Assembly (NCBI RefSeq): GCF_000471905.2
Contig: NW_006495813.1
Coordinates: 997,913 to 1,061,912 of the forward strand
Source: Amborella trichopoda
Lineage: Eukaryota > Streptophyta > Magnoliopsida > Amborellales > Amborellaceae
Reading direction: 5' to 3'
DNA: 64,000 bases
The notes under the pieces are model-generated. The model was given only the letters and a program-made list of their open reading frames with translations. It was not told where the DNA came from and did no database searches. A program made the position numbers and the translations under genes. Positions within the stretch are counted from its first letter, which is position 1. The number at the start of each line of letters is the position of its first letter. Below, piece after piece: positions 36,101-48,100 of this stretch.

Positions 36101-39100
36101 GGCATCCTTTTCCTTGGCAAATAACGAGTGCCGGAGCATACCTGTTTAGTTTGGGGGAATATTGATACATGGAAGATTTGTCGTTCACTGAAGTGTTCAT
36201 CGAGTATAATGTATGCTTTAAGGAATTTTGACCATTTCTGTTGTGCTATTTTGGCTGTCTTCTTTTGTGGAGGAAAATTACATCTTTTAAACCGCAATTA
36301 CTAGGGTCAGTTGGCCACGGTTATTACTTTCCTTGTGATGTATTCGTCAGCGGAGTCAGCTATCTTTTATCCCATCATAAGGAGGAAAAGATTCCTTTTT
36401 TGAAGGACAATACATGCATAGGGGTTCTAGGGTGGTACCTCTAATACACTTTTATGGAGGGCACCATGTACATGTTGTTTGTCACCTTGTCAGTTTTGGA
36501 TTTTCTCCTTATTAGTTACTGTGACATATTCTAGAGAGTTATTATGGAGTTGTTCTTTTTTTTTTCTTAATGTCTCGTTAATGTGAGATATGTAATATGG
36601 TTGCAAACAGTTTATTTGACGTGTATTGCATATGGTTGCAGGTTAATATAGGAGGCTTACAAAATGTGTTGCAAGCTTACAAGGAAATAGATACGCTGCA
36701 AAAGATAATCTACACCTCGTCTTTCTTTGCCCTTGGCCCCACCGATGGATTTGTTGCTGATGAGACCCAGGTATTCCTTAAATACACAGGGCCTCTTTCC
36801 TTTATCAATTGACTAGAGCAGATACTATCCATACAAAAAAGTAGATCGTTGTTTCTTTTGTTGTTTCTATCTTTTTTTGGATGAAGCTATTAATGGACTT
36901 TTTAGTGAGGATTGAGTAAATAAATTGCTTATGCATTTGATTATATCATGTCACAGAGGCATCCGGAGAACTATTTTTGTACAGAATATGAGAAGTCTAA
37001 AGTTATTGCTGATAAAATTGCACTTCAGGCAGCATCAGAAGGAGTGCCAATTGTTCTGCTGTATCCGGGCGTCATATATGGTCGTGGAAAGCTGACCACA
37101 GGGAATATTGTAGCCAGCTTGGTAGTTTTCTTTCTCCATATCAATATGAATTTAAGCATGCTTTTGATTATTAAATGTGGCAATTAGCATCTCACTCAAG
37201 GAAAACCCCATTGACATATTCATTCAGTTTTCTGTCTCCATAGCAATATGGACTATGGAGTGAATTTTTTTTTTTTTTCATTATTATCTTTTTCATTTCA
37301 TTTTCTATTGCTTTCATGTCTTAAATTTCAAGAGGACTCTCTTGAATTGACTTATTTGAAATGTTATAGAATGATTTTATGACGCAAGACAAGATGCCGC
37401 TTATTTTTAAATATTTCTTATGAAGGATATATTTTTAGAATTTTCTAGGGTTATTTTTTTTTGGGTTTTTAAGTTTTTTAGGGATTTTAAGGTTTTTTTT
37501 TATTAATATATTATTTTAGGAGATGTTTAGAAAAATGGTTATATTACTTATGGTATTACTTGTTTTATCAAGGTTAGAAGTGTCATTACGAAAGAAAATT
37601 TAAGTGAAGGGACTTATGGGAGATTTGTATAACGTTCTAACTTAAATGGGGGTAGTTTTGGTCTTTTTTTTTATTATAATGTAATGAAAGTTAGGGTTTC
37701 TAACACTTTTTTTTTTTGTGGAAACCGTTAACTGTTAGTGTTTCTAACACTTTTGGATGTGAACAATAAAGCAAGCTGTGAACAGTAACAACAAACCCTA
37801 TCTAGGGTTTTGGAGTCACTTCTTTATACAAGGGAAGGTATATCCACTCAAATCTAACCTGTTTTGATAGTTATTGAACTGATTTAGCCTCTTTTCTCTT
37901 TTTTCCTGCGTTGATTAGTATCAAAGCCGAGGTTTTCTTCAACAACAAAGTTGGGAATCCACAACCAAGTCTAGGGATGGCTGATTTTAAGCTAAGCTTT
38001 GTCAAATCAGCTACAACTTGCTGGTTTCAGCTAGGTTTTGTTGGTTCTCTACCTAGGGTTTGTGATTTTGGTGAACCTCAGGCAACAAGAAGAGTTCAAG
38101 GCAGGAGTCTTCATACGAATCTACCTCGTGATGAGCGAGATTAGAAGATAGAGGATCTGAGTCGACAAGTTCAAGAACTTACAAGATGGCTTGTAGGCAT
38201 TGATCGTGCGCGAGATGAAGTTTTGTCCATCCAAGGTGATGTTGATTACAACCCTTTTCACGGTCGTGTTCTGCGAGATGAGTAGAGCGAAGAGGAATGT
38301 GATCAGAGCTAGGTGGCACTCAAAGTCCATAGATCTAAAAGTAGATATTCTTGATTTTGAAGGAAAGTTGCAGCTTGGCGACTTTATGGACTCGTTAAAT
38401 ATAGTAGAGAGGGTCTTTGATTACAAGGATGTGCCAGAGAATAAAAAGGTTAAAATTATTGCCACTAAATTGAAGAAAGGTGTTTCGGTATGGTGGGAAC
38501 ACCTGAGAGCAAGGCGAGAGAAAAGAATAGCCCAAAATTAATAATTAGGAGAAGATGAAAAGAAATTAAAGGAAATTAAATGTAATCCACGGGAATCAGT
38601 GCTACATACCCATGGAAAATTCCTTTTGTTATCTCTCAATAGAATTTAGAATCTTAAAAGGAATTATAATGGAAAGCACCTAGTACATCGAAGAAGCACG
38701 TAATACCTGTTTTGCAATTGGCTTGTGAAGGAAAGGCACAAAGTTTGCCAAGTGCGAATTTTACTGAAAATCTTTCACACTAAATCATGGGATTGTGAAG
38801 TTCTTAGACATCCATGGAAAAGAGGTAAGCCTAGATATCTGGAATGTAGAACAACTCCAAAATTCAACATAAACATGATACTGGACTTACTAGCATGCCT
38901 TATCCCAAAAATGGTGGTCTTACTTGATGAGAAATTAATGGATTGCCCTGATGCATTGCAGAATTTGGTCAACAAGAGGCTAACATTTTTGCAGAAGGTG
39001 ACCCCTCACAGAAAAGAAGGGCATCATCCATATACAACAAGTGGTCGACTCCGAAGTCACAACCAAATGGAAAAGGCTCTAGCAGCTTTTCTCACTTAAC

Positions 39101-41464
39101 TGCATCATCCATGAGGCTACTCAGATAACTCATAACAAACAAAAATCAAATGACGGGATAAGGATCACCTTGCCGAAGTCCTTTTGAAGCCTTAAAGAAG
39201 CCATGAGGTTAACTATTGTGAAGGATGGAAATGGCGATGCAGAAATAGACCAACAAACCCAATGCAAAGTAACATCAGGGAACCCCAAGGAAACCAATCT
39301 ACCAAAAGGAAATCCCTGTTCACCTGGTCATAAGCACTGCAGGTCAAGCTGAATGTACATCTTGGGGCACTTGGATTTTAGACTGCACATGGAGAAAAGT
39401 TTCATTTGCCATAAGGACATTATTTGAAATCAACTGGCCTTTAAGGAAAGCACAGCTTGGCTGAGCTTTATGAGGTCATCTATACTGAATTTCAGCTTCT
39501 TGATTATAATTTTGCTTATGGTCTTATATGGCACATTACACATTTCAATGTGCTGATAATCGTTTGTTCGAATTGGAGGATTGACCTTTGGAATAAGGCT
39601 AATGAAGGTAGAATTGATCTCCTTGAAAAACTTACCCTTGAAAATATAAAAAATGGCCAAAAAAGATCATCAGAAGTGATCCTGCAACTAAGTTTGAAAA
39701 ATTGAGCATTGAACCCATCTGAACTGGGTGCACTCTTGCCATTCACACTCCAAATGGTATCTTTAACTTCCTTTGAAGTTGCGTCTCTCATAAGGTGGCC
39801 ACATTGAGCATCTTTAATCCTCGCATTGGGCAAAAAATCATCATACAAAGCTATGAGAGAATTTTGGATATTCGGGGCCCGTCATACTCTAATATATTTC
39901 TCTGTTCATCTCTAATCCTTGAGACACGTTCTTGTCTTCTTCTTACGAGAGTAGATATATGGAAAAAATTAGTGTTTGCATATCCATCTTTTAGCCACAT
40001 TTTCCATGATTTTTGTCTCCAAAGTCCTTTGCTGAGCCACTCCTTGAGCTGAAAGTTGAGCTCTTTCTCTTCCTCTTTGGGTAGTAGTTTCCTAGGGGTA
40101 AAAGTAAGCTGATCATGGATAGCCTCTAGCCTATCTCTAATCTCCTGAATCCTTCCACTTCCCACCCCAGAGACGTATTTGTTCCTTGAAGGTCCACCCT
40201 TAGGCATTGTAGCTTGGAAAAAACGAAACATGGGATCTCCCTACTACTCTTTTTTTCCCCTCAAGATTCCTGAATTATCATCATCAAGGAGGGTACTTTC
40301 TTCCAAATTGAGAGAAACCTAAAAGCCCTAGGACCCATAGGAGGGGGACCAGTGAAAGGCTGAACTGTCACAGGGCAATATTATATATGACAAGCATAGT
40401 ATAATTATACATTCTGAAGCATGTGATGTAGCTGTTTCTCAGGGTGTAGCTACTAATGATTGGTATTTCTCTCCTTGTACTAAATGGCAAACTCATGTAT
40501 GGAATTCAAAATTGCCTACGTCTGTTATATGATTACCATTCCCAATGCTTTCTTTTACAATCTTTTGATTAGGTGTTCTATATTTTTTGCAATTTTTTGT
40601 ATTTTCTTGCTTTTTTTAGTCATAGCAATTCGCATGCTATTAACAACAATATTGCCTGTTACAAAAAATTAGAATTTCAAAAGTTATCATTTTTTTTACT
40701 GAAAGAAAATGTTGTCCTTTCTTGTTTTGGGAGGTCATACTGACTCAAGTTCCAAGTAAATGGAGAATGATGTTGTCTATTGATCATAGAATGTGAACCC
40801 AAATACCTAACATATTTACTTTTTCTTTTTTATGTCAGATTATTGAGCGTTTTAGCAACCGGTTGCCGGGTTATATAGGCAAGAAAAATGAGAGGTTCTC
40901 CTTTAGCCATGTTGAGGATGTCGTAAATGGACATGTGGCAGCAATGCAGAAAGGTAGAATAGGTGAACGGTACTTATTGACAGGAGAAAATTCATCCTTT
41001 GGACATGTCTTTGACATTGCATCTGTTATCACGGGAACATCGAGGCCTATGTTTCATATTCCTTTGTGGGTGATAGAAGTTTACGGATGGTTATCTGTGT
41101 TTTGGGGTCATGTTACTGGAAAGCTTCCTCTAATTAGTTATCCTGTACATACTTGCCCCTTAAAATTTTGTATCTCTTTCTTTTAATATGTTTTCCTATG
41201 GTAACTCCTATAATTTCTCTTTTCTTTGAACTTACTACTATTGGATATAATGAGTTGTACATACTAAAAATTTTGATTTAGTTTATTGGTTTAACTTGCT
41301 GATTAATTTATTTTGTTTTGCAGACTGTGCGAGTCCTTCAACATCAGTGGGCATATTCTTGTGAGAAGGCTAAAGCAGAGTTGGGTTATAATCCCAGGGG
41401 CTTAAACGAAGGCCTTTCGGAGATATTCCCATGGCTCAAAGACTTGGGTCTCATACATTATTGA
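33134..41464 (+). CDS. FLDH: NAD-dependent farnesol dehydrogenase-like short-chain dehydrogenase
   Basis: Five exons join in frame to 335 residues: 33134-33400, 36642-36770, 36957-37121, 40839-41144 and 41324-41464. All introns are GT...AG with phase 0. The protein is an extended short-chain dehydrogenase of the 3-beta-HSD/dihydroflavonol-reductase type. It has a Rossmann dinucleotide motif TGASGYMG (residues 6-13), catalytic Ser in IIYTSSFF (about 115-116), and the catalytic Tyr143-x3-Lys147 in EYEKSK. HTAALVEPWLPDPS, FALGPTDG, RYLLTGENSSF and the final LGLIHY closely match Arabidopsis FLDH (At4g33360, 344 aa). FLDH oxidises farnesol to farnesal and dampens abscisic acid signalling in Arabidopsis; carrying that role over here is inference. 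Intron 1 (3.2 kb) and intron 3 (3.7 kb) are swollen by retroelements, but no coding exon is damaged. The start ATG directly precedes the Rossmann motif, as in the family. Confidence 0.92.
33877..35290 (-). mobile_element. RTE-type LINE in FLDH intron 1
   Basis: Antisense to the gene, the reverse transcriptase region runs from about 35250 (TLGPDGIPIDVWKCMGERL) through a YKIVRTFERLKL-like segment. It then reaches 34763-34536, with TMNRHQGSQLSLSLSILFMDE and the catalytic-site form WFMLFVDDIVLIDETKS. It ends at 34080-33887 with CDLAQIECSKRARGRPKM. The 3' edge on the minus strand is a (GAT)n tail near 33880-33893. The FVDD motif (usually FADD) is kept, but many stops make the copy dead. No endonuclease domain was recognised, so it is 5'-truncated. 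Confidence 0.85.
37330..38560 (+). mobile_element. Ty3/gypsy fragment (LTR end, PBS, gag) in FLDH intron 3
   Basis: A primer binding site at 37915 is followed by a leader and then a gag domain at about 38330-38541. The gag core reads LQLGDFMDSLNIVERVFDYK, then DVPENKKVKIIATKLKKGVSVWWEHL, the typical retrotransposon gag fold ending in 'A..WWE.L'. The DNA before the primer site, from about 37330, is AT-rich and probably LTR. Protease and pol are missing, and the copy stops where the L1 LINE remnant begins, so it is truncated. Same orientation as the gene. Confidence 0.75.
37915..37927 (+). other. Primer binding site of gypsy fragment
   Basis: TTAGTATCAAAGC differs at two bases from the common plant site TTGGTATCAGAGC, which pairs with initiator methionine tRNA. 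Confidence 0.6.
38700..40260 (-). mobile_element. L1-type LINE in FLDH intron 3
   Basis: Antisense to the gene. About 40231-39851 encodes the region before the RT (EWLSKGLWRQKSWKMWLKDG, then ANTNFFH). About 39848-39430 has VKDTIWSVNGKSAP, DGFNAQFFK, then INSTFISLIPKVNPP and NDYQHIEMCNVPYK, all standard L1 RT blocks. About 39180 gives KGLRQGDP, and 38975-38775 gives FCNASGQSINFSSSKT then RYLGLPLFHG. Frames shift between blocks and stops occur, so it is dead. The zf-RVT and 3' end are missing or not seen, and the endonuclease part is lost, so the copy is truncated on both sides. Confidence 0.85.
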
Positions 41465-41785
41465 AGGTCTAGTTTGAAAGTGATTCTCCACCAATTGGAC
41501 TGCTGACACACCATTGCTAAGTACATACCAATTGGATCCAATGTACTGACCATGCAAGTACTTACCAATGGGATCCATATTTTCTTCCAATCAGTGATGA
41601 GTGGAAACTAAGGCTGCATTTGGGCATCAGAGGAATAGGCCTGCTTACTTTTTGACAAATCTAGAAAAACTGGAGTTTTAGGAAGTTAGGTTTATCAAAG
41701 AAGTCCCCTTTTTCAAGGAATAGAGGAAAAACAGTTGTTAGTTTTCTTTTTTAGTCTAACTCACACATTCCAGTGGCTTTTTGAG

Positions 41786-41791
41786 AATAAA
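41786..41791 (+). terminator. Possible FLDH polyadenylation signal
   Basis: AATAAA about 320 bases after the FLDH stop codon, a plausible 3' UTR length for a plant gene. No transcript evidence is available. Confidence 0.4.
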
Positions 41792-41799
41792 TGGGGTTA

Positions 41800-43078
41800 A
41801 AGTGAGGCTGACCCATGCGTGGTGGGAGGGCTAGTTGGGATGCCTATCATTCGTAAATGGGTTCATAAAAATGGTGCTATTGCTAAAAATTTCATGCCCC
41901 CCAAATGGGGCCAAATTCTCAACATATTTGGAAGCATAACAGAGGTTGAAAGTATGAGAATGCTTTTGCCCCACTATTGGAAACACTGCCTTCTTATATA
42001 ATTGAGTGCTACATTTGTAACATGATAATTGACATGTCAATAATATTTCAAAGGCAATGGAAGGGGACTACCTGGCTTGTTTTTCTCTGTTACTCTCTTG
42101 TTGAGAGGCTGTACAGATTTTGCATAATATATATCACGTTTCTCAACAGTAGATATTAATTTGAACTTTACTCAAGTTAATTGAGAAGAATATTTGTGTG
42201 TGCACGTGTTAGCAATGGTGTTTCAATACCTGCCCCTTTGTAAAAGTCATTTGCAAATGGTGGTGTGACATTCCCAAGGTTTTGGTGAAAAATAGTTAAT
42301 TTTGAGCTTCCCCCAAATGCAGCAGTATGCTTTCCTACTTTCTCTTCCTTTCTTGAGTAGAAGATAAATGTTTCATTATGCAGCCAAAACTAATCCAACA
42401 GGGAATTTATTCCTTACATGCTACTGAAATATATAAGTGCCCTGAAATATGTAAGTTCGGCAGTCCATTGCCTGTTTCATACATGTGTTTGTCCCTAGCC
42501 AGACTTGGATGGGCAGAACACCACGTTGAATCTGGGCAGCAGCTATTCGCCTACCAACAAAAGAACAGTGATTTGCTAGTTTTAATGTTTACAAACAAGT
42601 TATAACAGAAGAACAGCGACTTTGCTACAATTCTTGGTCCTGTAAGCAGTTAAAAATACTTCTTTGGATTCTATCCTGAAAATTCTCAAGCAATAGATCA
42701 GATATCGATTCTTAAACTTCTCTGATTATAAGACTCTAATATTTGAACCAAGAGTGAATTGCATGGAACAGAATAGGTCATGCAAATCACACATCATACA
42801 GACAATTGATGGCTTGTGATGACGTTTCCTTGCCATAGCCAACAAAAACAATTGCAGAAGGATATCCATTTTTCGTATTTTCAACGAATTTTACAATGCA
42901 CTGGTCATGCAGCATGAGGCAGGACCATTCTACATACATATGTTACATTTCTGTACATTCAAAAACCACCAAAAAACTAGTGATCTGAAGCATTTAGGAA
43001 GCATCAGTGACGAGCAAGGGTATGCTGGCACAATTTTCCTGTTTCAAATCTTTTCCACATACATGCACAAGTTTACAA
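41800..43078. other. Convergent intergenic region
   Basis: The 3' flanks of FLDH (+) and the membrane-protein gene (-) meet here. No further gene was recognised; short open stretches at 42378-42605 and 42907-43167 resemble nothing, and the second overlaps the last exon of the minus-strand gene. Confidence 0.55.
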
Positions 43079-45138
43079 TCAAACTATTTCAATGGAAGCC
43101 GTGGATCTCGATGATATGGAATCGTACATGCCTTCATTTTGCAGGCAATATACTGTCAAAGACTTAACAACCTGTTGGTATCGCCTTCTATATGTGGGAA
43201 ACTTTGATATGATCCTTGTCATTCCTTGTAGCCTAACACAGTTTCAACAATAATTTCGGTTAAGATTCAAAACATTTTCCAAAAAACAGACCAACAAATA
43301 GTTCCAAGAAAAGTTTCTGTCAGATTCACAGCATTTTCCTTAAAAAGGCCACAAACCAGTGGTATCTAGGTGCCTGGCATAAAACTTGTACACGCGTGCG
43401 CATGCACACGCACAGGTAGAGAGAGAGAGTATACATTAATTTAATTTAAGGGAAAAGTTTATATAAGGTTGCAACCTTGAAATGTAGAACTACGGATGCA
43501 CCTCAAAAATCCATCGGTAAAGGTTCTTTTAATTTTGAAAATCCCTATAATTGATCATCTCAACATCGAGATGTATGACTATAAAAAAAAAAGGATTTTG
43601 AGTCTCAGAAATGATGCATCTTATAACACATTATCTAGACCGTCCATTTCAAGATTTTGATATGTTTATAAATCTACTTGATTTTAATCATTTTTGGAGT
43701 TTAAAATTTTATAATTAGATTTGAAAATAGATTTTGAGATAATCTTAAAAATATTTTACATCAAAATTATATGTTATGATAAAATTTGAAGGTGCGCCTT
43801 AAATGGATTGTTTAAGGTTGCAACTTTATGGAAACCACACCCTTAATTTAATATGATAATTTTAGGAAAAGGATACTTTTTATAAATTCTCAAAAATATA
43901 TAATGACCCATCTGATCAAGTATGGATGATGATAGAGAGTGACAACTTAAGTGAGGGAAATTATCAAAAATATCATTTTTTTTAGGTTATTCAAAAAAAA
44001 AAACCCAAATCTTCTAAAACCTCATTTATACCCCTTTTCATCATTGTTTGCAATTTTGTGACCAAAATACCCTTCACGGTAGTGTAAGGTCCATGAAGGT
44101 CATCAGTGTTAACTTAGAACCATGAAGATCATAGATGGTGGGGACAAACTTTTTAACCATCACGGTTGTAAGAGAACTGTGATGGCTTTGCCACCATTCT
44201 ACCATCACGGTTCTACTTGAACCGTGATGGAATAAATAAGCTGAAACCATCACGGTAGTATTTGGGCCGAGATAAAGTATCAAGGTTGTGCTAGTACCGT
44301 GATGCTTGCACTTAAGAATCACGGTTGAGTTAGAACCGTGAAGCATAACATGCATCACGGTTATGGCGTTACCGTGCTGCTTTCTATGTGAACCACGGGG
44401 TTCTCTTAGAATCGTTAAGGTCTTGATTTAAAAAACGCTTCCATAAAAGGATGATATGATTGATTTCAAACATGCCCCCCACATAAGAGGCATCATGGTT
44501 AAGATGATATGAAATACGGCCCTATGGTTCACCTAGAACCGTAAAGATCCCCTAAGCGGCATCACGGTTGTGTTAGTACCGTGATGCTTTCAAAAGCGTG
44601 AAGATCTAAAAATGCCCCCATAAATTATCTAAGACCAAGACATTTTTGACTTAACCATGATGACTTTTGTGGATCTATTACTTCCGTGAAGGATATTTTG
44701 ATCACAAAATCCCAAATAATGAAGAAAGGGGCATGAGAGAGGTTTGGAAGATGTGGGATTTTTTTTCTAATAACCCGAAAAAAAAGGAATATTTCTTATA
44801 ATTTCCCCTTAAGTAAATTAATGGCATGTTTAGTGGGAGTCAGTCTCCTCTAATGCCATCCAACCCATCAGTGGGAGGATAGTTACACTTAACACCATAT
44901 TGTTGCTATGATCATATGGATCATAATATACATAGATTTATCAGGAAGTTATATGCATGTCATTTATCTTGCGTGTTGTGTGTGTGTGAGAGAGAGAGAT
45001 TCAACGTTTCTCTATGCATGCCATTTATTGGTGTGTGCATATGCGTGTGTCTGTGTGTGTGCGTGCCTGTGTGTGAGAGAGAGAGCGACAGAGAGATTCA
45101 ATGCTTCTCTGTGCATGCCATTTATTGGTGTGTGCATA

Positions 45139-45173
<35 letters not shown>

Positions 45174-48100
45174 TAGATTCAATGCTTCTCCATGCATGAA
45201 TACCTCCTGCTGATGGCTTGAATCTGGGCATTCCTAAGAGCATCTTGAGGGACAACCGATCCATTGTTCCAAGCCTCCATTCCTTGCTCATCACCCGAAA
45301 AGAGAGTGAACTTCTCCAAGAACCTAACTTCCCCTTCAACCATCTTAATGGCCTTGATTTGCTCCTTCAACACCAACAAAGGGTGGAAGAACCAGTCCAT
45401 GAGCCTGTCCTGTGGGCGATTAGCATGGGTCAGTTCGACCCCATTGCTTAGTACCCACCCTTCTGAACCCATTTTTATGGATCTAAGGAGGGCATTGAGG
45501 CAAGAATAAGATGGCAAGCCATGGCCTATGATGCTCGCTTGTCCTCCACTGCTGTTGCTAATGGAATTGCTTTTGAGTTTTGTGGCCCTGCCATACTCTG
45601 CAAGGTCGGCAGTTGTTATTACATTGGCATCCACAAGTTGTTTCCCATTTGCTTCATAGGATCTCATTATCTCTTCCCATACCTGTTCTCATAGACCAAA
45701 ACATAAACTCAACAAAAGAAAAAGGGGGACTGAAGGTGCATGCGATTACTGAGAAGGATGTCTAAGCTTTGCAGAGGAGCTAAAGAGAAACTTCAGTTGT
45801 GTTCTTTTCTTTAGAGATGTGTTTGTGTTTTTTTTTTTCCCTAGTTATATTCATTGAGATTTTCATTCTTGTCATATGTCAACACTTGAAAAAAATCACC
45901 ACAGTCATTAGAATATGATCGGAATTCTATGGTATAGTTCTTTGGGAAAATGATGATTATGCTTGCATATTTCAGAAAATTGGACTAAAAAACTGACTCT
46001 TAAAAGTTTTAGCCAAGCTAAGGTAAAGAGCCATTGTTGCACATTTTTTAAGGAAATTCCAATACATGGCAACAATGCCTAAGAACTAGAAACACTTCTA
46101 ACCACACAACATAGAGCTTGGAGATGATATCTGCCGTCTAGTGGTTCAATTCATCTACTTGTAAATGGTAACACCCATCAAATACCAAGTTCAATTTGTG
46201 AAAATTCCTTCTTGACTCTCTCTCCTATATGCTTTACCATTCCTATCAAAACAAAAATGGGAGTGCCCGCTGCAGCTGCTGCCACTACTCTCTTGACTCT
46301 CTGGGCCCTCTCTCTCACTCTCTCTCTTAGAGAACTGGACACCACTTTCAGCGCTGCTTGTTCTCTTTAATGGGATGGCTTCTCCAGTGACTTCCATATC
46401 TAGTTAACACTGAAATTGATTCCTTCTACCTGGTTGTCTGCAGAGAACAGCTAAATCTTTTGATTAAAGTATGCTACCATCCAAACTCCTCATAAAACAG
46501 TCAGCAAACCCCTATGGGAAGTCCATAATATTTAGTCAATGCCAAATCTTTAACCCGCTTTATTGATTGTCAACTATAATTCAAGTAGTCTCAAAGATGA
46601 CCATTTTACAGCTAGCTCCTCACTAAAGCTGTGAAGGTACTCCATGATTTTGGCAACAAAAGTGGGGCTAATCAAATGCAACTTTGCCTTGAAAATTCAC
46701 TCTTGAAATAGTGGTCCTTGTCTAGCTCCAAATACATTCAGTAGAGCTTGGAGCTTTCCATCAAAGTGTTTTCCTTCAGGTTTATGTAGGAAAACTGTTT
46801 ACCCATTCAGTAAGGAAGTGCTGAATGCTGGAGATCAGATATGAGTAGCCAATGTCAAACTTAAAGCATCCATCTGTCCTCTTGCATAAAACTCCCATGT
46901 CCTTGTTCTGGCATTATGTTTCAGTGTCCATGCCTTTTGTGTTTGGAAGTAACCAAATAATCTAAGCATATGGATTTTACAGAACAGGGGAAGAAAATTT
47001 CATGCAAGCAAATGTGATTACCCGTTGGTTGCGCCAGCATAAGTGTCGATTAAAATTAGTAACTGGGTCCTTAGTAAATTAAGAAATACCCAACTAGGTC
47101 CAGCACTACTCCTTTGTGTCCAAAATTGTGTAGGAACATGCTAATAAAATTATATCTCAAAAATGTTTAGAAACAGACAAAAAGCCATGATTGCTTGGAC
47201 CTAATTTTGAGAATGGTTTGGCACCAAATTACCAGAATAACCCCCATGCATAGATGCTGCTTATAAAGGCAAGGCTAGTTAGGCATGCTAAACGGGAACC
47301 GTCATCGAAATACAAGCACATGATACGGATGGATCATCCATATTCAACAATCAACACTGCATTTATCTTTCCTTTTTATCTTATTTCAATTACTCAATAT
47401 ACTGCTAATTTTCATCATTCATTCACAACAACATATAAATATTTACATAGTTACTTATTCTTTTATACAACAGAAGTTTTCATTGACATGAGACTTGCAC
47501 CTATATATTCTTTCATAGCAAGAACGACCTTAAAGTATTCCGCTTTATGTAATTTCTCAAAAGTGAGTTGAGACCAAAAGATTGCACCTGGTGTTCTCAA
47601 AGGCTTCTAGTGGATTACATGCCTTAAACTGATTAATCAAATAGTCAACAAAATGCTTAAAATATAAACTTAAGTTGCAGTATAATTAACTCTGTCGTAG
47701 TAGTAGTTGCTTAGGAACATTTTCGTCCAAATCCATGTATGGAATGATAATTTTCATTTATGAATATATATTGAAGTTGTACGCAAACAAGTATCAAGAA
47801 TTTTGAACTAAAGTGAGTGTAAGAAGCAAGGAACAACAGGGAAATTCTATTGGCAAAAATTTGTGTGATACCTGCACCATTTTTACTTCCTGTATTGCCT
47901 CTCTAACAGATCTCGTGTGAGCTAAATTTGGAACAAGCATCCCAGGGGCCTCTGAAGTGTTAGATGTATTGTTTCGAAGATGCTGGGTGGCTGAAACATG
48001 GTCAATTCCATTAGAGAAGTCTTTGTTCTGAGGCTCTATCTTCTTTCTGTACCCAGGCCTGGCTGTGACCAATGAGAAGACTGCCGTAAATAACACAACA

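Noticed and set aside
44100..44600. CRISPR or integron-like array from the ATCACGGTT motif
   Set aside because: The motifs alternate orientation as hairpins and lie inside a TIR element with target duplication; there are no cas or integrase genes.
45179..45203. Stop codon eight codons after exon 8, suggesting the membrane protein ends there
   Set aside because: A GT donor at 45203-45202 and a matching exon at 43232-43079 encode the family's conserved RRLQG...FPTYRRR end in the right phase, so the longer model is better supported.
44908..45213. Overlapping open frames on both strands through the TG/GA repeats
   Set aside because: They are translations of microsatellite DNA (alternating Cys/Val/Arg-Glu or His-Thr/Ser-Leu) with no family resemblance.
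46191..46397. Minus-strand open stretch of 68 codons between exons 7 and 8 of the membrane-protein gene
   Set aside because: It lies within intron 7, is Ser/Glu-rich low complexity, and has no counterpart in the At3g27390 family, where exon 7 joins exon 8 directly in phase 0.
47254..47571. 105-codon plus-strand open stretch
   Set aside because: Antisense to intron 7 of the membrane-protein gene, AT-rich, without recognisable domain.
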